From assembly GCA_940671915.1 (NCBI GenBank), contig CALNVZ010003433.1, forward strand, positions 18,657,533 through 18,721,532: 64,000 bases of DNA. The letters are read 5' to 3'. Positions 21,481-33,900 of the stretch are shown piece after piece (the first letter of the stretch is position 1; each line of letters opens with the position of its first letter). The notes beneath the pieces were generated by a model. It saw only the letters and a program-made list of their open reading frames with translations, ran no database searches and was not told the origin of the DNA. Source of the DNA: Paracentrotus lividus (Eukaryota; Echinodermata; Echinoidea; Camarodonta; Echinidae). The position numbers and the translations under genes are program-made.

Positions 21481-22430
21481 GGAGAGAAAGAGAAAGGAGA
21501 ATAAGAAATGCATTATAATAATCATTACAAAAATGATTTGATAAACCCCCCCAAAAAAAAATAAACAGGCGAGCGCGCAGCGCAAACGAGAAAGTTATCT
21601 CTTCCATAATGACATGAAAACAGGAATTAAACCTTTGAGGGAAAAAAGTGTTTTTTTAAAGGAATAAACCCCTTGGGGAAAAAAATGATGCAAGCGGGAG
21701 TGAATTTATTTCTCTTCAAGGTATGGCATTTTAAGCACTTTGGGATTTCACTTTATTCTTCTAATAAGAATCATGTAAGTGCGAGCTAAAATTTGTACAT
21801 AAAGTAATTTTGAAAGCGAGCCATTGTAATGTTTTTTTGTTTTGTTTTTTTCGGTGATAATTCTCATAAACATGATATGATCTGGTAACAAGAAACTAGG
21901 TGAGCACAAAGCTCGAGCGGGTTCTTCATAATCACGGGCGTAAATCCCGGGGGATGGGGGGGATACATCCCCCCAGATTTTGAGGAGGGGATGGCCTGTA
22001 GAAACACCCCCCCCCCCCCAGTTTTCAAGAAAGAAAAAAAAAAGAGAGAGAAAAAAAAAGATAATTGTGTTATTGGTTAAAATTACGCTTTCAATACTAA
22101 AAATGCCTCTTTTTTTACTCCAAAACCCCCAAAATTTTCCTGCTCGGTCGCTATGCGACCTCGCACTAAGTAACAAACAGTTACCTAAGTATAAAAAGGT
22201 TGAATCTAATGCCCTCGTCTGGGGACAAACCTAAGGAAAGGGTGTTGTTGGCAATCAAAAACACTAATGTAGTTATGTGCGGGCTAGGATGGTGGAGGGC
22301 TTACAACCCACAAAATGTTCATATTATATATGAAAATATATGAAAAAAAAAAAAAAAATTTATTTCCAAAAATATGACTTTGTTTTCTATCGCTGTTATT
22401 TAAGAAAGCATGTAAAATGTATCTTCTACA
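21481..22430. repeat. Dispersed-repeat remnants with G/C homopolymer runs
   Basis: This holds G-rich then C-rich runs (CCCGGGGGATGGGGGGGATA at about 21947, and a run of 13 Cs near 22006). They flank a short palindromic core, followed by an A/G-rich tract. Words such as GAGCGCGCAGCGCAAACGAG and CGGTCGCTATGCGACC resemble the GC-rich satellite-like block that follows. No coding sequence was recognised. Confidence 0.4.
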
Positions 22431-23330
22431 TGGATACTAAATTTTCAGCTCGCGCTGATACTAAATATGATCTATACTGCTCAAATAATATCTTCAATTT
22501 TTAGCTTAAAAATTTCGGCTCGCGCTTCGCGCTCGCATTACTTTTTCCATTACTAAAATGAACAGGAATCAAGGCAGTTATTATGATTCTTAAAAGCATA
22601 CATTCAAAGAAAAATTTTCTTCGTACCCCCTCCCTCTACGAATACATTTCTCTGCCTCTGATCTAAAGTGTCCCCCTTTTCCATCGCCCTTTTATCCATC
22701 GAGACCCCATTTTCAAATCCGTTCCACCGCCTGTACTATATGTTTTTGTTTTGTTTTTGTTTGTTTGTTTGTTGTTTTTTCGCGCTTTAATGCACAAACA
22801 TATCCAATTTCAGCTTAAAATTTTCGGCTCGCTAATACTAAATAGGAACTACAATGGACAAATATCTCAAAATGTTACCTTACAATTTTTGCCTCGCGCT
22901 TCGCGCTCGCATTACTTTTTCCATTACTAAAATGAACAATAATCAAGGCAGCCATTATGATTCTTAAAAGCATACATTCAAAGACAAATTTTCTTCGTAT
23001 CCCCTCTCTCTCCGAATACATTTCTCTTTAGATCTATGCCTCTGATCTAAAGTGTCCCCCTTTTCCATCGCCCTTTTTATCGAGATCCCCACTTTCTAAT
23101 CCGTTCCTCCTCTTCTAGGCCTCCTACAGGCAGTTTTATATAGGACCTTTAATGCACGAACATATAATTTCAGCTTAAAATTTTCGGCTTGCGATTCGCG
23201 CTCGCATTAGTTTTTCCATTACTAAAATGAACAGTAATCGAGGCAGTCATAAGCTAAAAGCATTCTATTTCAAGACATCTTCTATTCGCACCCTGTCAAA
23301 TCCATTCCGCCGCCTCTGCTATATGGGTAT
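22431..23330. repeat. Tandem repeat of 300-370 bp, about 2.5 units
   Basis: The signature GCTTCGCGCTCGCATTACTT with TTTCCATTACTAAAATGAAC begins near 22523, 22897 and, with changes (GCGATTCGCGCTCGCATTAG), near 23190. After it each unit repeats AATCAAGGCAG, AAAAGCATACATTCAAAGA, TTTTCTTCGTA, GAATACATTTCTCT, TGATCTAAAGTGTCCCCCTT and CCATCGCCC. Units 1 and 2 are nearly identical over 190 bp. A TG/TTTTG-rich insertion lies at 22738-22780. Confidence 0.8.
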
Positions 23331-23577
23331 TAAAAATGGGTATGCCTTTTGCAACAAGATCGCGACAAGTTGGCATATTATTTCGCTCACCCCCCCCCCA
23401 CTTCTCGACACGGATATTTATGCCGCTGTTCATAATACAAGTAATCATCTTATGCGTTTTTAGGATAATAACTCTTCGGGAACAAAATATAGTAACCAAA
23501 GATTTTGGAAAACTGAATTCGAGTGCCAAACACGAGCGAAAATTTTCTTTATGAATAATACATTCCCTATTATAAAC

Positions 23578-23726
23578 AATTTGGCGCCTCTAAGATCGAG
23601 AGTATTTCTGCGCCCCCTTATTTTAACACCAATAGCCTATGGCGCTCCTAAATTTAAGATCATTTTGATGCCCCCTTTAGTTAAACATCAATTTGGCGCC
23701 TCCTAATGTGAGACATTTTGGCGCCC
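23578..23726. repeat. Short tandem repeat built on TTTGGCGCC
   Basis: Three diverged units of about 55-60 bp recur, each with a TTTGGCGCCTC or TATGGCGCTCC start, a TAAGAT or TGTGAGA middle and a TGCGCCCCC, TGATGCCCCC or TTGGCGCCC end. GGCGCC is an E2F-like palindrome, but in a repeat this proves nothing. Confidence 0.5.
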
Positions 23727-23739
23727 TGTTATCATTTCT

Positions 23740-23960
23740 CTTCTTTTATTTTATTTACTTCTTCCCACCCCACTCTCTTTAGTATTTATTATCATTATTT
23801 TTTTCTTTCTCTTTTCATTTTGATTTTCTCCCTCTTTTCCCTTACTCCAACTTTCCGTGTTTTTTCCCCCCTTTTCCCCCTTTTCCTTCTCTCTTTCCTT
23901 TCCCTCCTTTTTTCATTTTCTCTCCATCTCCTTTTATCTCTTTTCTGCCCTTTTTGGCAG
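23740..23960. repeat. Pyrimidine-rich low-complexity tract
   Basis: The plus strand is mostly C and T (runs such as TTTCCCCCCTTTTCCCCC), so long frames open by composition alone. No gene is inferred. Confidence 0.7.
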
Positions 23961-24085
23961 CAGAGCGTTTTTAAGGTTTAACAGGCTTAACTCATCTCTA
24001 GGAATATTAATGGTACTCGGGGAAAAAATGAGGCTGTTACCGCTGAAGCGCCAGCTCCTGCGGCCTTTGTTATTTAATGATACCC

Positions 24086-24268
24086 CCCCCCTAAAAAAAA
24101 CAAACAAAACAAACAAAACAAACAAAACAACAAAAACACAAACAAAAACAAAAACAAAAACAAAAAAGACAACAAAAAAAAAACAACAAATAAACAATAA
24201 ACAACAACAACAACAAAACAAAACAAAACAAAACAAAACAAAACAAAACAAAACACACACACACACAG
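24086..24268. repeat. AAAAC/AAC microsatellite ending in a CA run
   Basis: The plus strand consists of CAAA, CAAAA and CAACAA units followed by ACACACACACAC. The long frames on both strands are composition artefacts. Confidence 0.85.
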
Positions 24269-24389
24269 GCATGGATTTTGCAAAATGAAGTGCGCAGAGG
24301 GTAAAGCAAAAGGCTGCCAGCTACGGTTTGCACCAAACTCCAGCCTCTCAGAAAAGGGGTGCAAACATGGACCGCTGCAGACTGAATAT

Positions 24390-27300
24390 AGTAGAGGCCA
24401 CTATGTAATCTCGTGAGATTTTCGTGCCAAAAGCGATTTTATGAGCTAACTTTGTTAATTTGGGGGTGCTGAATCCAAAAAACTTTGGTACCAATTTTTT
24501 CGACCACGTCTTAGGCCGCCATTTTGAATTTCAAAATGGCCGCCATAGAAAACTTTATTACCTATATCTTGTGAGATATTCAAGCCAAAGAGGTTTTCTT
24601 GACCTAATTTTGTCAATTTGGGGGTGCTGAATTAAAAAGACTTTGGTACCAATATTTCCGACCACGTCTTAGGCCGCCATTTTGAATTTCAAAATGGCCG
24701 TAGTAGAAAATGGAATTTGGGCTACATAGTACATGTATATTGTGATTCATTTTTTAAATTTGATTTTATAATCTGACTTTGTCAAATTTGGGGTGCTGAA
24801 TCCAAAGAATGAGGTTCCATTTCTTTGTAATCACGACTTCAGCTTTGAAATTCAAAATGGCCGCCATTGAAAATTACATTTTCACTTAAATTTTGTATGG
24901 TCTTGTACGTAGGGGCCTATATTGATAGGCTACCATTTTGAAGTTCAAAAGGGCTGACATATACACGTAGCTTAACCTATTTTCATTCCTATATTTGGAA
25001 AGAAGTACCATGTAATGCTAACATTTTAAGAATATTTTTAAAAAGATATTGTTTTCAAGTCCACCCCTGGCTGATGTCTGAAGCCTGCGTTGTTATTTTA
25101 CGTGCTCCTCTCCCGTTTCATAGACGCGGATTAAATTGAGGAAAAAACATTCCATCCCTCTAATGAATCGTTAAATGGAGGTCCTGTGTTGAGGAGAGTC
25201 ACTACCTTTGCACGTTTAAGAACTCACTGCACTATTTGTATAGGGGAACCCATGATGTAGTGGTCCCTGCACACCTCCTGCTTCAAATGTTATATCCGGA
25301 GGATTCACCTATGGGCCACATTGATGCAGTTCGCTCTTCGCCGCCTAGGCACAGGTGATGCCAAAGAAACAATGATAATATTCACTGACAGCGAAAAGGC
25401 TAAACTGCTTTTTTTAAATAGATAAATAAAACAAAAACAAAAAACAAAGCAAATGGTTGATTTGCAGTTTTCTTTATCTGGATTTAAGATTAGGAGGTGT
25501 AACAAGCACAGCTAGAGGAACGAAGCATTGATATAATCTAATAGGGAGGCTATGGAGAAGAATGGAAGAAATTAGTTGGATGGGGAGCAGATACTAAACA
25601 GAGTGGATGAAGAATGAATTTAAACCGGACATCTTGGCACAATCAGTAAAGCATCTGCCTCATGAACAGGAGACCATGGGTTCGATCCCCGGTTGCGTTT
25701 ATATACCAAAGATTTTAAAAACGGGATACATTGCCTTCTGGCCAGGTGCTCAGTATTTGGAAATGGAGAGGGGTAATAATAGCGTTACAACCATGTATAT
25801 TCTGCAGGGCCCACTGGGAGAACAATTGAAGTGGCTACCCTGGGTAAATCAGTTAGTATTATTTATTATATCAATTTTCAGAGGACAAATCTGGATCTTA
25901 AAAGTAGAAAATCTAGATGCACACATCACAAGGAAAGCAATTATGCTGAGAACATGGGAAAATTAAGCCCAATTGGAAAGGAATAAGTGTAAGCTTTTCA
26001 TTTGGTGTCTGACTTTGACAGGTGAAAAAAAAAAAGCATAAGAAATTGATATAAGAAGGTCCATGACAAAGTTTGAGAAACAAAGAATGGCTCTTTTGAA
26101 ATTTGTACTTTGTTTGTCGTAAACATTGTACTATAATATCATGGGTTGTTGCCAAAAATATCCTGGTTCAAGTATTCCTTTCAACCAACTGCAGAGTGTA
26201 CGATCTTTGAATGAGGTTGATCAAATCATAAACAAATAAGAAAACCACAGTTTCCTCATTATGCGTTATAATTGAGTAAAACATTACAATTATAAGTTCC
26301 CTGATAACTGTTGTTTCCAGTGTTTTATTCCATAACAAGTTTGTTAAGGGATGGAAAGTTTGGAGACCAGGCGGTTCTCCCCTGTACTTTAGGTACATTA
26401 TAAACAGTTGATGAAGGCAATGTACTAGTAATGGTCTGGCGTACTTGGCACGTACTTCATGTGGTCTATACTTTATTAGAAACTTTGGGCTCTCTCGTCA
26501 AATTGCTTTATATAATTACATATTACTTTACAATGCTTATTTTATATGGCTATAAATAGGCACTGCTACTGTCTATCAAGTGGATTTTAATTATATATTA
26601 TCAGCTTGTCTATCTGCATTACCTGTCTAAATAGCACATTGTAACATCTTTGGTGCTCTAGATATTCTCCAAAATTTACATTATAACATTGCAACTGAAT
26701 TAGCATTCATGTTTTTCTAGGTCGGCCATTTTGAATTCCAATGTGGTGGCCATCCTTACAGGTGCCAACCATTACAGGTCATTCGACCCCAAGGCTGAAT
26801 GATTTAGATATGGTGGTCATTATGAATGTCAAGATGAAATAGATCATAATGACCGAAGAACATGTATCATAATGTGAACATCAAAATTATGTTTCTTTGT
26901 CCCACATTCAAACCTTCATAAATGCCCTTATGAAAAAATATAAGTTAAAATACAAATTTCTTGTATGGCGGCCATTTTAAAATTCAAAATGGCGGCCTAA
27001 GACGTGGTCGAAAAAAATGGAACAAAGTTTTTTTGATCCGCACCCCCACATTGACAAAATTAGGAGAAGAAACCACTTTGGCTTGAATATCTCACGAGAT
27101 ATAGGTAGTACAATTTTTTATGGCGGCCATTTTGAAATTCAAAATGGCGGCCTAAGACGTGGTCGGAAATATTGGTACCAAAGTCTTTTTAATTCAGCAC
27201 CCCCAAATTGACAAATTAGGTCAAGAAAAACCTCTTTGGCTTGAATATCTCACAAGATATAGGTAATAAAGTTTTCTATGGCGGCCATTTTGAAATTCAA

Positions 27301-27757
27301 AATGGCGGCCTAAGACGTGGTCGGAAATATTGGTACCAAAGTTTTTTGGATTCAGCACCCCCAAACAACAAAATTTAGGTCAAGAAAACCATTTGCTTGA
27401 ATATCTCACAAGATATAGGTAATACAATTTTCTATGGCGGCCATTTTGAAATTCAAAATGGCGGCCTAAGACATGGTCGGAAATATTGTACCAAAGTTTT
27501 TTGGATTCAGCACCCCAAATTGACAAAATAAGGTCAGGAAAACCAATATAGCTTAAATATCTCACAAGGTATAGGTCAAAATACAATTTTCTATGGCGGC
27601 CATTTTGAAATTCAAAATGGCGCGCCTAAGACGTTGTCGAAAAAATTGGTACCAAGTTTTTTTGGATTCAGCACCCCAATGACAAAGTTAGCTCATAAAA
27701 TCGCTTTTGGCACGAAAATCTCACGGGACTCAATTTTTGGACATAACAGACTCTACT
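24390..27757. mobile_element. 3.4 kb inverted-repeat element with palindromic tandem units in its arms
   Basis: The two ends are inverted copies: starting AGTAGAG, then a 47 bp block from GTGAGATTTTCGTGCCAAAA through GCGATTTTATGAGCTAACTT that is identical in both. Each arm consists of tandem units of about 157 bp containing GGGGGTGCTGAAT, a TTGGTACCAA-type word, CGACCACGTCTTAGGC and the palindrome GCCATTTTGAA..TTCAAAATGGC. The palindromes lie at about 24514, 24672 and (degraded) 24845 in the left arm, and at 26967, 27122, 27280, 27436 and 27594 in the right arm. The interior (25000-26690) has no recognisable transposase and carries a SINE. It is probably a non-autonomous DNA transposon of unknown superfamily. 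No clean target duplication was found. Confidence 0.7.
25615..25880 (+). mobile_element. tRNA-derived SINE
   Basis: The head is tRNA-like: A-box-like TTGGCACAATCAGTAAAGCA near 25632 and a B box (GGTTCGATCCC at 25679) with anticodon-arm-like spacing. The body includes CCCACTGGGAGAACAATTGA and AGTGGCTACCCTGGGTAAAT, phrases shared by echinoderm SINEs. The tail is AT-rich (ATTATTTATTATATC). It is inserted in the interior of the surrounding inverted-repeat element, so it is younger. Confidence 0.75.
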
Positions 27758-28816
27758 AATAGGGTCCGCTTCGCTTGGTGAAATAGTAACAAGGCCTTGT
27801 ATACATTGCACTGCAATACCGTGTAGGTACACGATGGGGCCAACTTGTGTACATTTATATGCCGGTGCTTTCGGGTGTTGTAGACAGGCGAGGCGAGTAG
27901 CCAATGGATTGTTGAGCTAATGTAATCTTAAAAGAAAGCATTAGTTTCTGATAGCATTTGGAAAATTCTGTATCCTGTCTACAAGAAGGTGACCCGGAAA
28001 GTCTTGACTACGGAATTCTATGTGTACTGTCAATCTTTATTGTGGAAATCGGACAAGTTTGTCAAGTTTTATAACTTGCGTTCTACCACATCGCGGCTAC
28101 TGAAACGCCGTGAACTCTGGGAGTGGAGAACCTCAGCCTTAGCCCGGATTACGTTCAAAGTAGCTGCCTCGAAGAATCCCGCTGTGTCGTACTTGCGGAG
28201 TTTTATAGTTTGGCACTGAATTACGGAATTCTATATTGTCGGAATAAAACTAGGAAAACATGGGAATATCAGGGACTATGTGGAAGAAATTATATGACTA
28301 TCTATGTTGAGTAACCTTTCATGGTGTTACTTGCTTTGCAGGAATATTATTCGTCTTGTTCTTGCATCTTGACTTGGCTTCGCAAACTTTCTCGTCTTCG
28401 TGAAACGGATCTTCACGAGAAAACATTGCGGACAAATTGACGCAGAATTCGCTGAGGATTTGTATTTCTATTTTGTTCATCTAAACAGGAAGAGTGACTC
28501 TTACACATTGTGTCCCACTGCATGTTTTGTGGTGATTTTACCCTCAAAAGTTTACAAAACAAACTTCTTTCAACTCGTCGTTGTCTCGCACATAACCGGT
28601 CTAGTTTTGGAAGACCCTTTGCTTAGGGCTGTGGCAGTATTGAGACATAAAACGTTCACCAGAGATTTCTAAACTAAAATCTTTTTACAAAACTTTCTAG
28701 TCATTTGAGAAAGAAGAGAGCCAGATGATTTATTTAAACCTGATGTGGAACTAAACTTTTGCCTGTAACTGCTTCATGGTTTTATTTGTCAGAAGGAGTA
28801 CAAAAGGAGTTCCAAA
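27758..28816 (+). other. Probable promoter and 5' UTR of the secreted-protein gene
   Basis: This kilobase, between the repeat element and the signal-peptide exon, is higher in CpG (for example TTGCGTTCTACCACATCGCG near 28076) and freer of recognisable repeats than its surroundings. No TATA box with matching initiator stands out, and several upstream ATGs open short frames. The start of transcription is not determined. Confidence 0.3.
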
Positions 28817-28901
28817 ATGAGGACTTTTTTCGGGTATACAAGCTTGACTCTTTGCTTACTGACTTGTGGTCTGTCAATCTTGCTTCCTGTGTCAGTTTAT
28901 G
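28817..28901 (+). CDS. First coding exon: signal peptide of a secreted or membrane protein
   Basis: The ATG at 28817 stands in a good context (CCAAAATGA). It encodes 28 codons: a short N-region (MRTFFGYTS), a hydrophobic core (LTLCLLTCGLSILLPVSV) and a polar end (YG), the pattern of a signal peptide. A consensus donor (GGTAAGTATT) follows at 28902, leaving phase 1. The phase matches the next recognisable exon at 47673, which completes the Gly codon. Cleavage is likely just before or after that Gly. The gene then runs beyond the window, so the mature protein's identity rests on only ten more residues. Confidence 0.65.
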
Positions 28902-30898
28902 GTAAGTATTCTGTCACATGTGTAACTCATCCAATTGGAATTGTTACAAAAATCTTTGTTAAAGAGTTTATTTATTTATTATGCCCTTCATATTATTTCG
29001 TTTTACTGCAATGTACTCATTTCAAATTATGTTCTTTACAAGTTTGTGCCTATAGCTTTTTTTAATTTTTTTTTATCGTCATTATGTTTTAGTTTTTCTA
29101 ATTCATAAAAAAAAACTTTGTTATAATTTTTTTTAGGGATGGATATATTTTTCTTGGCAAAAGTCCATCCCAAATTAATCATGCAAAATATGATTTTTTT
29201 TCTCTGTTGGTATTGAAAAAAAAAAAAAAAGAGCTTCAATTCGGATATAGTTACATGTATGGTATGAATACAAAGTACATGTACATGTGTGTTATTTGTA
29301 TTTTACTCTACTCTTCACTAATGACCCTGACACTGGATGACTAAAAATTTTGACCACCCTTTTGTCTTGTTGCTAAGTTACATATATTTTATTTTGGTAG
29401 GCCTACATGATGTCTGTTTGATGTTGCATAAGGAAACGTTATAATTCTGTGCTACTGCTAGCTCGAATAAACCTACATTGTGAGTGTTTCAACGGATTAC
29501 TAGATATTTTTATTTCTCTTACTTCTGCAGAAAGGGAAGGACAAGAAAAGCTTTCTTCCTTTTATAATATTAGCCTTCACAAAAATACCACATTATTTAT
29601 AGATGTTGTACACCAGACCACATGATATGAGTCATTCAGCCAGAAAGAGCCTCAGTGTCTGTCTGTTTAGCACTGTCTACATGGTCTATGGAACCTTGAT
29701 AGAATTGCGTGGTACATTTAGATAGAGAACGCCTCAGAATAGCTCTATAGAATTGTTATAGTGCATATAGGCATATGAACTGTGTTGTGTAGAGGTAGGT
29801 AAGTCACACAATACAAGAAGAACTATAAATGCTCCTGAATTCACAATGTAGATTTACTTTGAAGAAATTAGCAGAAATCTATGCATGAAGGCCCAGTCTG
29901 CATGTACTTTTTATTCAGATATTGGAAGACTAATACTCTACTTAAATATTATGTATTCAAGATAAACAAGAAAGTGTTATGGAGGAAATAAAGCACTAAG
30001 GTAAAAGAATATGGTGCCTGTTAAAGTTTTGAAAAAGGAACAATGTAAATATTGGTATACTTCTCCCAATTTCTAAGCAATTTTGTTGAAATTAGTGTTT
30101 TTCACAGGAAAATTGTTCATCTTGATATTCTTTGTAAATCATAGAAATTTGGAAGTTTGTCTCCTACTTTTGATAAAATTTGTTGAACACTGCTTACATG
30201 TACATGTACAGTTGTATTTTGGCAACATCGTTAATTTTTGTATTCTTCACACATTATAGAATATCAAAATGTATCATATGTGCCTTAGCAGTCTATTCTA
30301 CAGAATGTTTGCTGTCGCTGAAAGCAAGTAGCTACCAAAGTCAAATCCTGCTTTAATCTCACTAAATCTATATGTTTCCTGTCTAAATTGTCTGAACTAC
30401 TTCTGAAAGTCCACTAGACTTATTGCTCACCCCTGTGTCATATTTTCAGAACCAGGATGTTGTTTAAAGCTGTGGTATGGTTTTAAGATTGAAAAATTCT
30501 GTCTGGTGAGGAGTTATGACGTAAAATTGTCTGACATAATATACAAAAAAAAAAACAACCACATTTATAGCTGTACTGCTACATACATGTACGTAGACGT
30601 TGCAAAATCTGATAGATCTTTCATGTACATTCAAATTCAACTTTTGACAAAGATTCAACTTTCAAAATTTGGTGTAATGATCACTATGCTTTTTGTGGAG
30701 TTTGGGTGTTTTAAAAGAGTCTTAAGAGGCCTACATTTTATCTTCTTTTGAAGTTTAGGCCTACCACTTATCCCAGCTAAAATATTATGTGAAAGTATTA
30801 TGAAAGATATTACCAGCGAAATTTTACAAGTCCACATATACACTGTAGGGCTTCATTTGGGGTTTTTGGTATATGAATGATGTTACTCTCCTTGCTCT

Positions 30899-30954
30899 CA
30901 TTCAGAATTGTGCCATGCAAGTGGCATGGCACTTGCATGGCACAATTCTGAATG
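30899..30954. repeat. Perfect 24 bp-arm hairpin with 8 bp loop
   Basis: The arm at 30899-30922 (CATTCAGAATTGTGCCATGC plus AAGT) is exactly complementary in reverse to 30931-30954, with loop GGCATGGC. There is no mismatch in 24 pairs. It lies in the sense orientation of the long intron. Perfect pairing suggests a recent templated (strand-switch) duplication; a microRNA precursor would normally show bulges. Confidence 0.85.
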
Positions 30955-33900
30955 CCAGTGTGCAAGATAAAAGGTTTCTAAATGTTTTCACACTGAAAGC
31001 AATTAAGGGCAACTAGTTCAAGACCACATACCTTAATCCTCTTTCACTAGCCCTGACTTTAAACTCTTAATCTGGATTGTCTTTTCAGAGGTCTTCCTGG
31101 TTATAATCCAGTGTTTGTTAGTAAAGTTTATTAAGAAACATTGGAGAGAACTTTAAAAACAGCTTTGTATTTTATTGTAAACAGTTTAAGACTAAGTAGC
31201 CTCATATTGTTATAAATTTGCTATTTGACTCTTTAAGGCCATGACTCTTCCTGGTAACACTATTGTGTATGTTTATAACGTGCAATAGGAACAGTCAAAG
31301 AGCTTGATCAACTTTCTAAACGTTTCAAGATAAGTCATCCATATAGGAGTACTTAATTTTAACTTTCTTTTTCATGCTGGATCTGATAAGTCATAACACT
31401 TTTGTGCTAGATGAAAGGAACAAAGAACAAACCTTAATTAACAAACCAACATTTTTCAAACTTCAAACATGTCAACATTTTTTGTTTCCCACAGCAGTAT
31501 ATACATGTAACTGTATCATTAATGTAGTGCATCTTTGGGGAGATAAACATTAATTGTGTTTACTCCCGCTTAAATCATTTTAGCCTGTGCAGTTTGTAAT
31601 TTGTAAAACGTTTACATTAAAAAAAAAAAAAAATTCAACCAGAATTTCTTTAAATCGTTGACCAGAGGTAATCTCTCTGAGTTCCTGTGCATTTTTTCAC
31701 GGATTTACTGTGCTTTTGGTCAATCGACTTCAAGCAAGTTCATCATAACAAAAGGGGATTTTAAACCTCCCCCTTTTTGAGCTAGAAGCAACTTTAAGCT
31801 ATAATTTGTGTGGTCTAAAGTCATTGTTCTGGAGGTTGCCTTTAATTCCATATTGTCCCACAAAGATTCAAGCAAACATAAAGGAATTGGTGAAGAGTCA
31901 CTCTGTAATAGTTGTGTAATAGACCAGTGCCTCTAATCAATGGGTGGACAGTAGCTGTGCAGCCAACACGATTATTGTGTGATTATCAATATGCAAGTCT
32001 CTTTTAAGAAATCTTATTGATTAGTATATAGGCCTACAAGCAGTTTCCTACTCTGGTTCATAACAAGATTTTGTAACAGCAAGGTAATTTGCTGATCCCA
32101 GTTGCCTTGATATAATGGTAGTAGACTGTACATTAGAAAACCAGTCTCAATGACTATGTAACAAAAAGTATTTTAGTAAAAATTATGTGGTATGATTGGA
32201 TATGTATCAGAAAAGAGGAATATATGGATGGCCATTGTTTGTACTCATTTGTTACATTATTGATTATAAGCCTGCTCCCTTGCACTTACTAGTGCAAATA
32301 ATAAATTTGGCATCCTTTATGAGGCATACCTTCCAATAATCATTTAGGAAAGGGTTAGTTTGATGAATATCGGACTTGAAATCAAGATGCTATATGTAAT
32401 ATGCATGTATAGGCCTACAGCATTCCCATGGCATACATTGTAGTCCCTGTAAAGTTCATATTCATTTGTGGAGCTCCATACTGATACTTACATTTAACTC
32501 TGTGACCACTGAGTGCACTTTTCTATTCAGGTCGCTTTATTCAACCCAAGGCCGTTAAAGTTCTTTTAGGCAATCGTTGTAACTTAATGGGGCAATTTTT
32601 CTGAGAAAATTGTCAGTACATGTGATAAGGGGGTCTGGAAAATTGGATTGCAACAGTCTACAGTGTACATATGTGCACCCATGTAAACTTCTCTCTATTT
32701 AGCTATTTTGGCGAAAGGAAAAACTCATTCGTCATAAAGTGTTCCCTGATAGTGATACAACTCTCTAAAAAGTGGATACACTCTTAAACATTCAAAATAC
32801 AGTGTATGTCGGTCTACAAATCATGATCTAAATTATGACTTTTATTGAAAGTGTTACTGGTCTTTCTTCAGAGATACATTGTACATTGTAATAGTTTGAA
32901 AGCACAGTTTGATATCTTTGAACTTTTCTTGTCACTCAAGTAAGTGTTATTATTAAAAGTAATACATTTTTAAGGGTTGTTTGCAAAGTTTCCTAAAGAA
33001 AGAGCTTTTTTCCACACTCCCAATTTGCAAAGGGCTGCTACCCAAGCATGTATCCACAGTGCAATAAGATTATGATCTTTAAAGGCCAAGTGCATTAGAA
33101 AAGTCATTTAAACAAAAAAGTCGATTAGTAATTAAGACTAATGGAAGATTGTGAAAATTATGTAAACATATAATTATGCTGTCAGCTACCAGAATCTTAA
33201 AACCATGCACATGGAATTGGCAATTTTTATTACTTCAAGTTCTTTTTTTTTTTAAACCCAGTTCCAGTGCATAGAATCATTGCTGGTCTTTGAAAATTGG
33301 TTACATGTACGTAAATTATGCAAATGTTCAGGTACATGTACATGCATTATAAACTAGATGCTTGAAAGGTGCAACTGAAAACTTAATGTTAGCATTATTC
33401 TCTGACTCAATATCGAGTAGACCTACATTTGTGCAATGAATCTGACTTGGAGAAAGTTAAAATAAAATACCTGCCTTGTCCTTTAAGCATTTTGTTTGGC
33501 CCATTGAAGCCTGCCTTTATAGTCCCACTGACTGAATTTTGCGTCAAGGTATGAAGAGCATGATGAAAGGGGACTGGCTGAAGCCAAAAGAAGCAAGGAC
33601 CATGATGCAGCAACACATGGAAATCAAATACCAAGATAATTACTATCTTTTGAATAATGCTATGCCAAAAACTGCCAATCAAAGGTTTTTTTTCCTTTCA
33701 TCAGGATAGAATGTTTAATGGTGCATGAATACTTGTCTACTTATTTATTTATTCATAAGCAGGTTACATTGTACTAATGAAATTGTTTTCTACCCACGAA
33801 CACTTGCATATATCTTTAGTGTCAGTCACATAATGACAGTGTATGAGTTATTTGGAAAGAGATACATTCATAAACAACAGGCTACATAATACAACATGTT

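Noticed and set aside
23857-24364. Frames of 80-143 codons on both strands
   Set aside because: Low-complexity CT-rich tract and AAAAC microsatellite; the repetitive Phe/Val/Cys or Lys/Thr/Asn translations are composition artefacts.
24401-24440. CTCGTGAGATTTTCG and CTCACGAGATATAG words as regulatory sites
   Set aside because: They are parts of the tandem unit of the inverted-repeat element, not independent sites.
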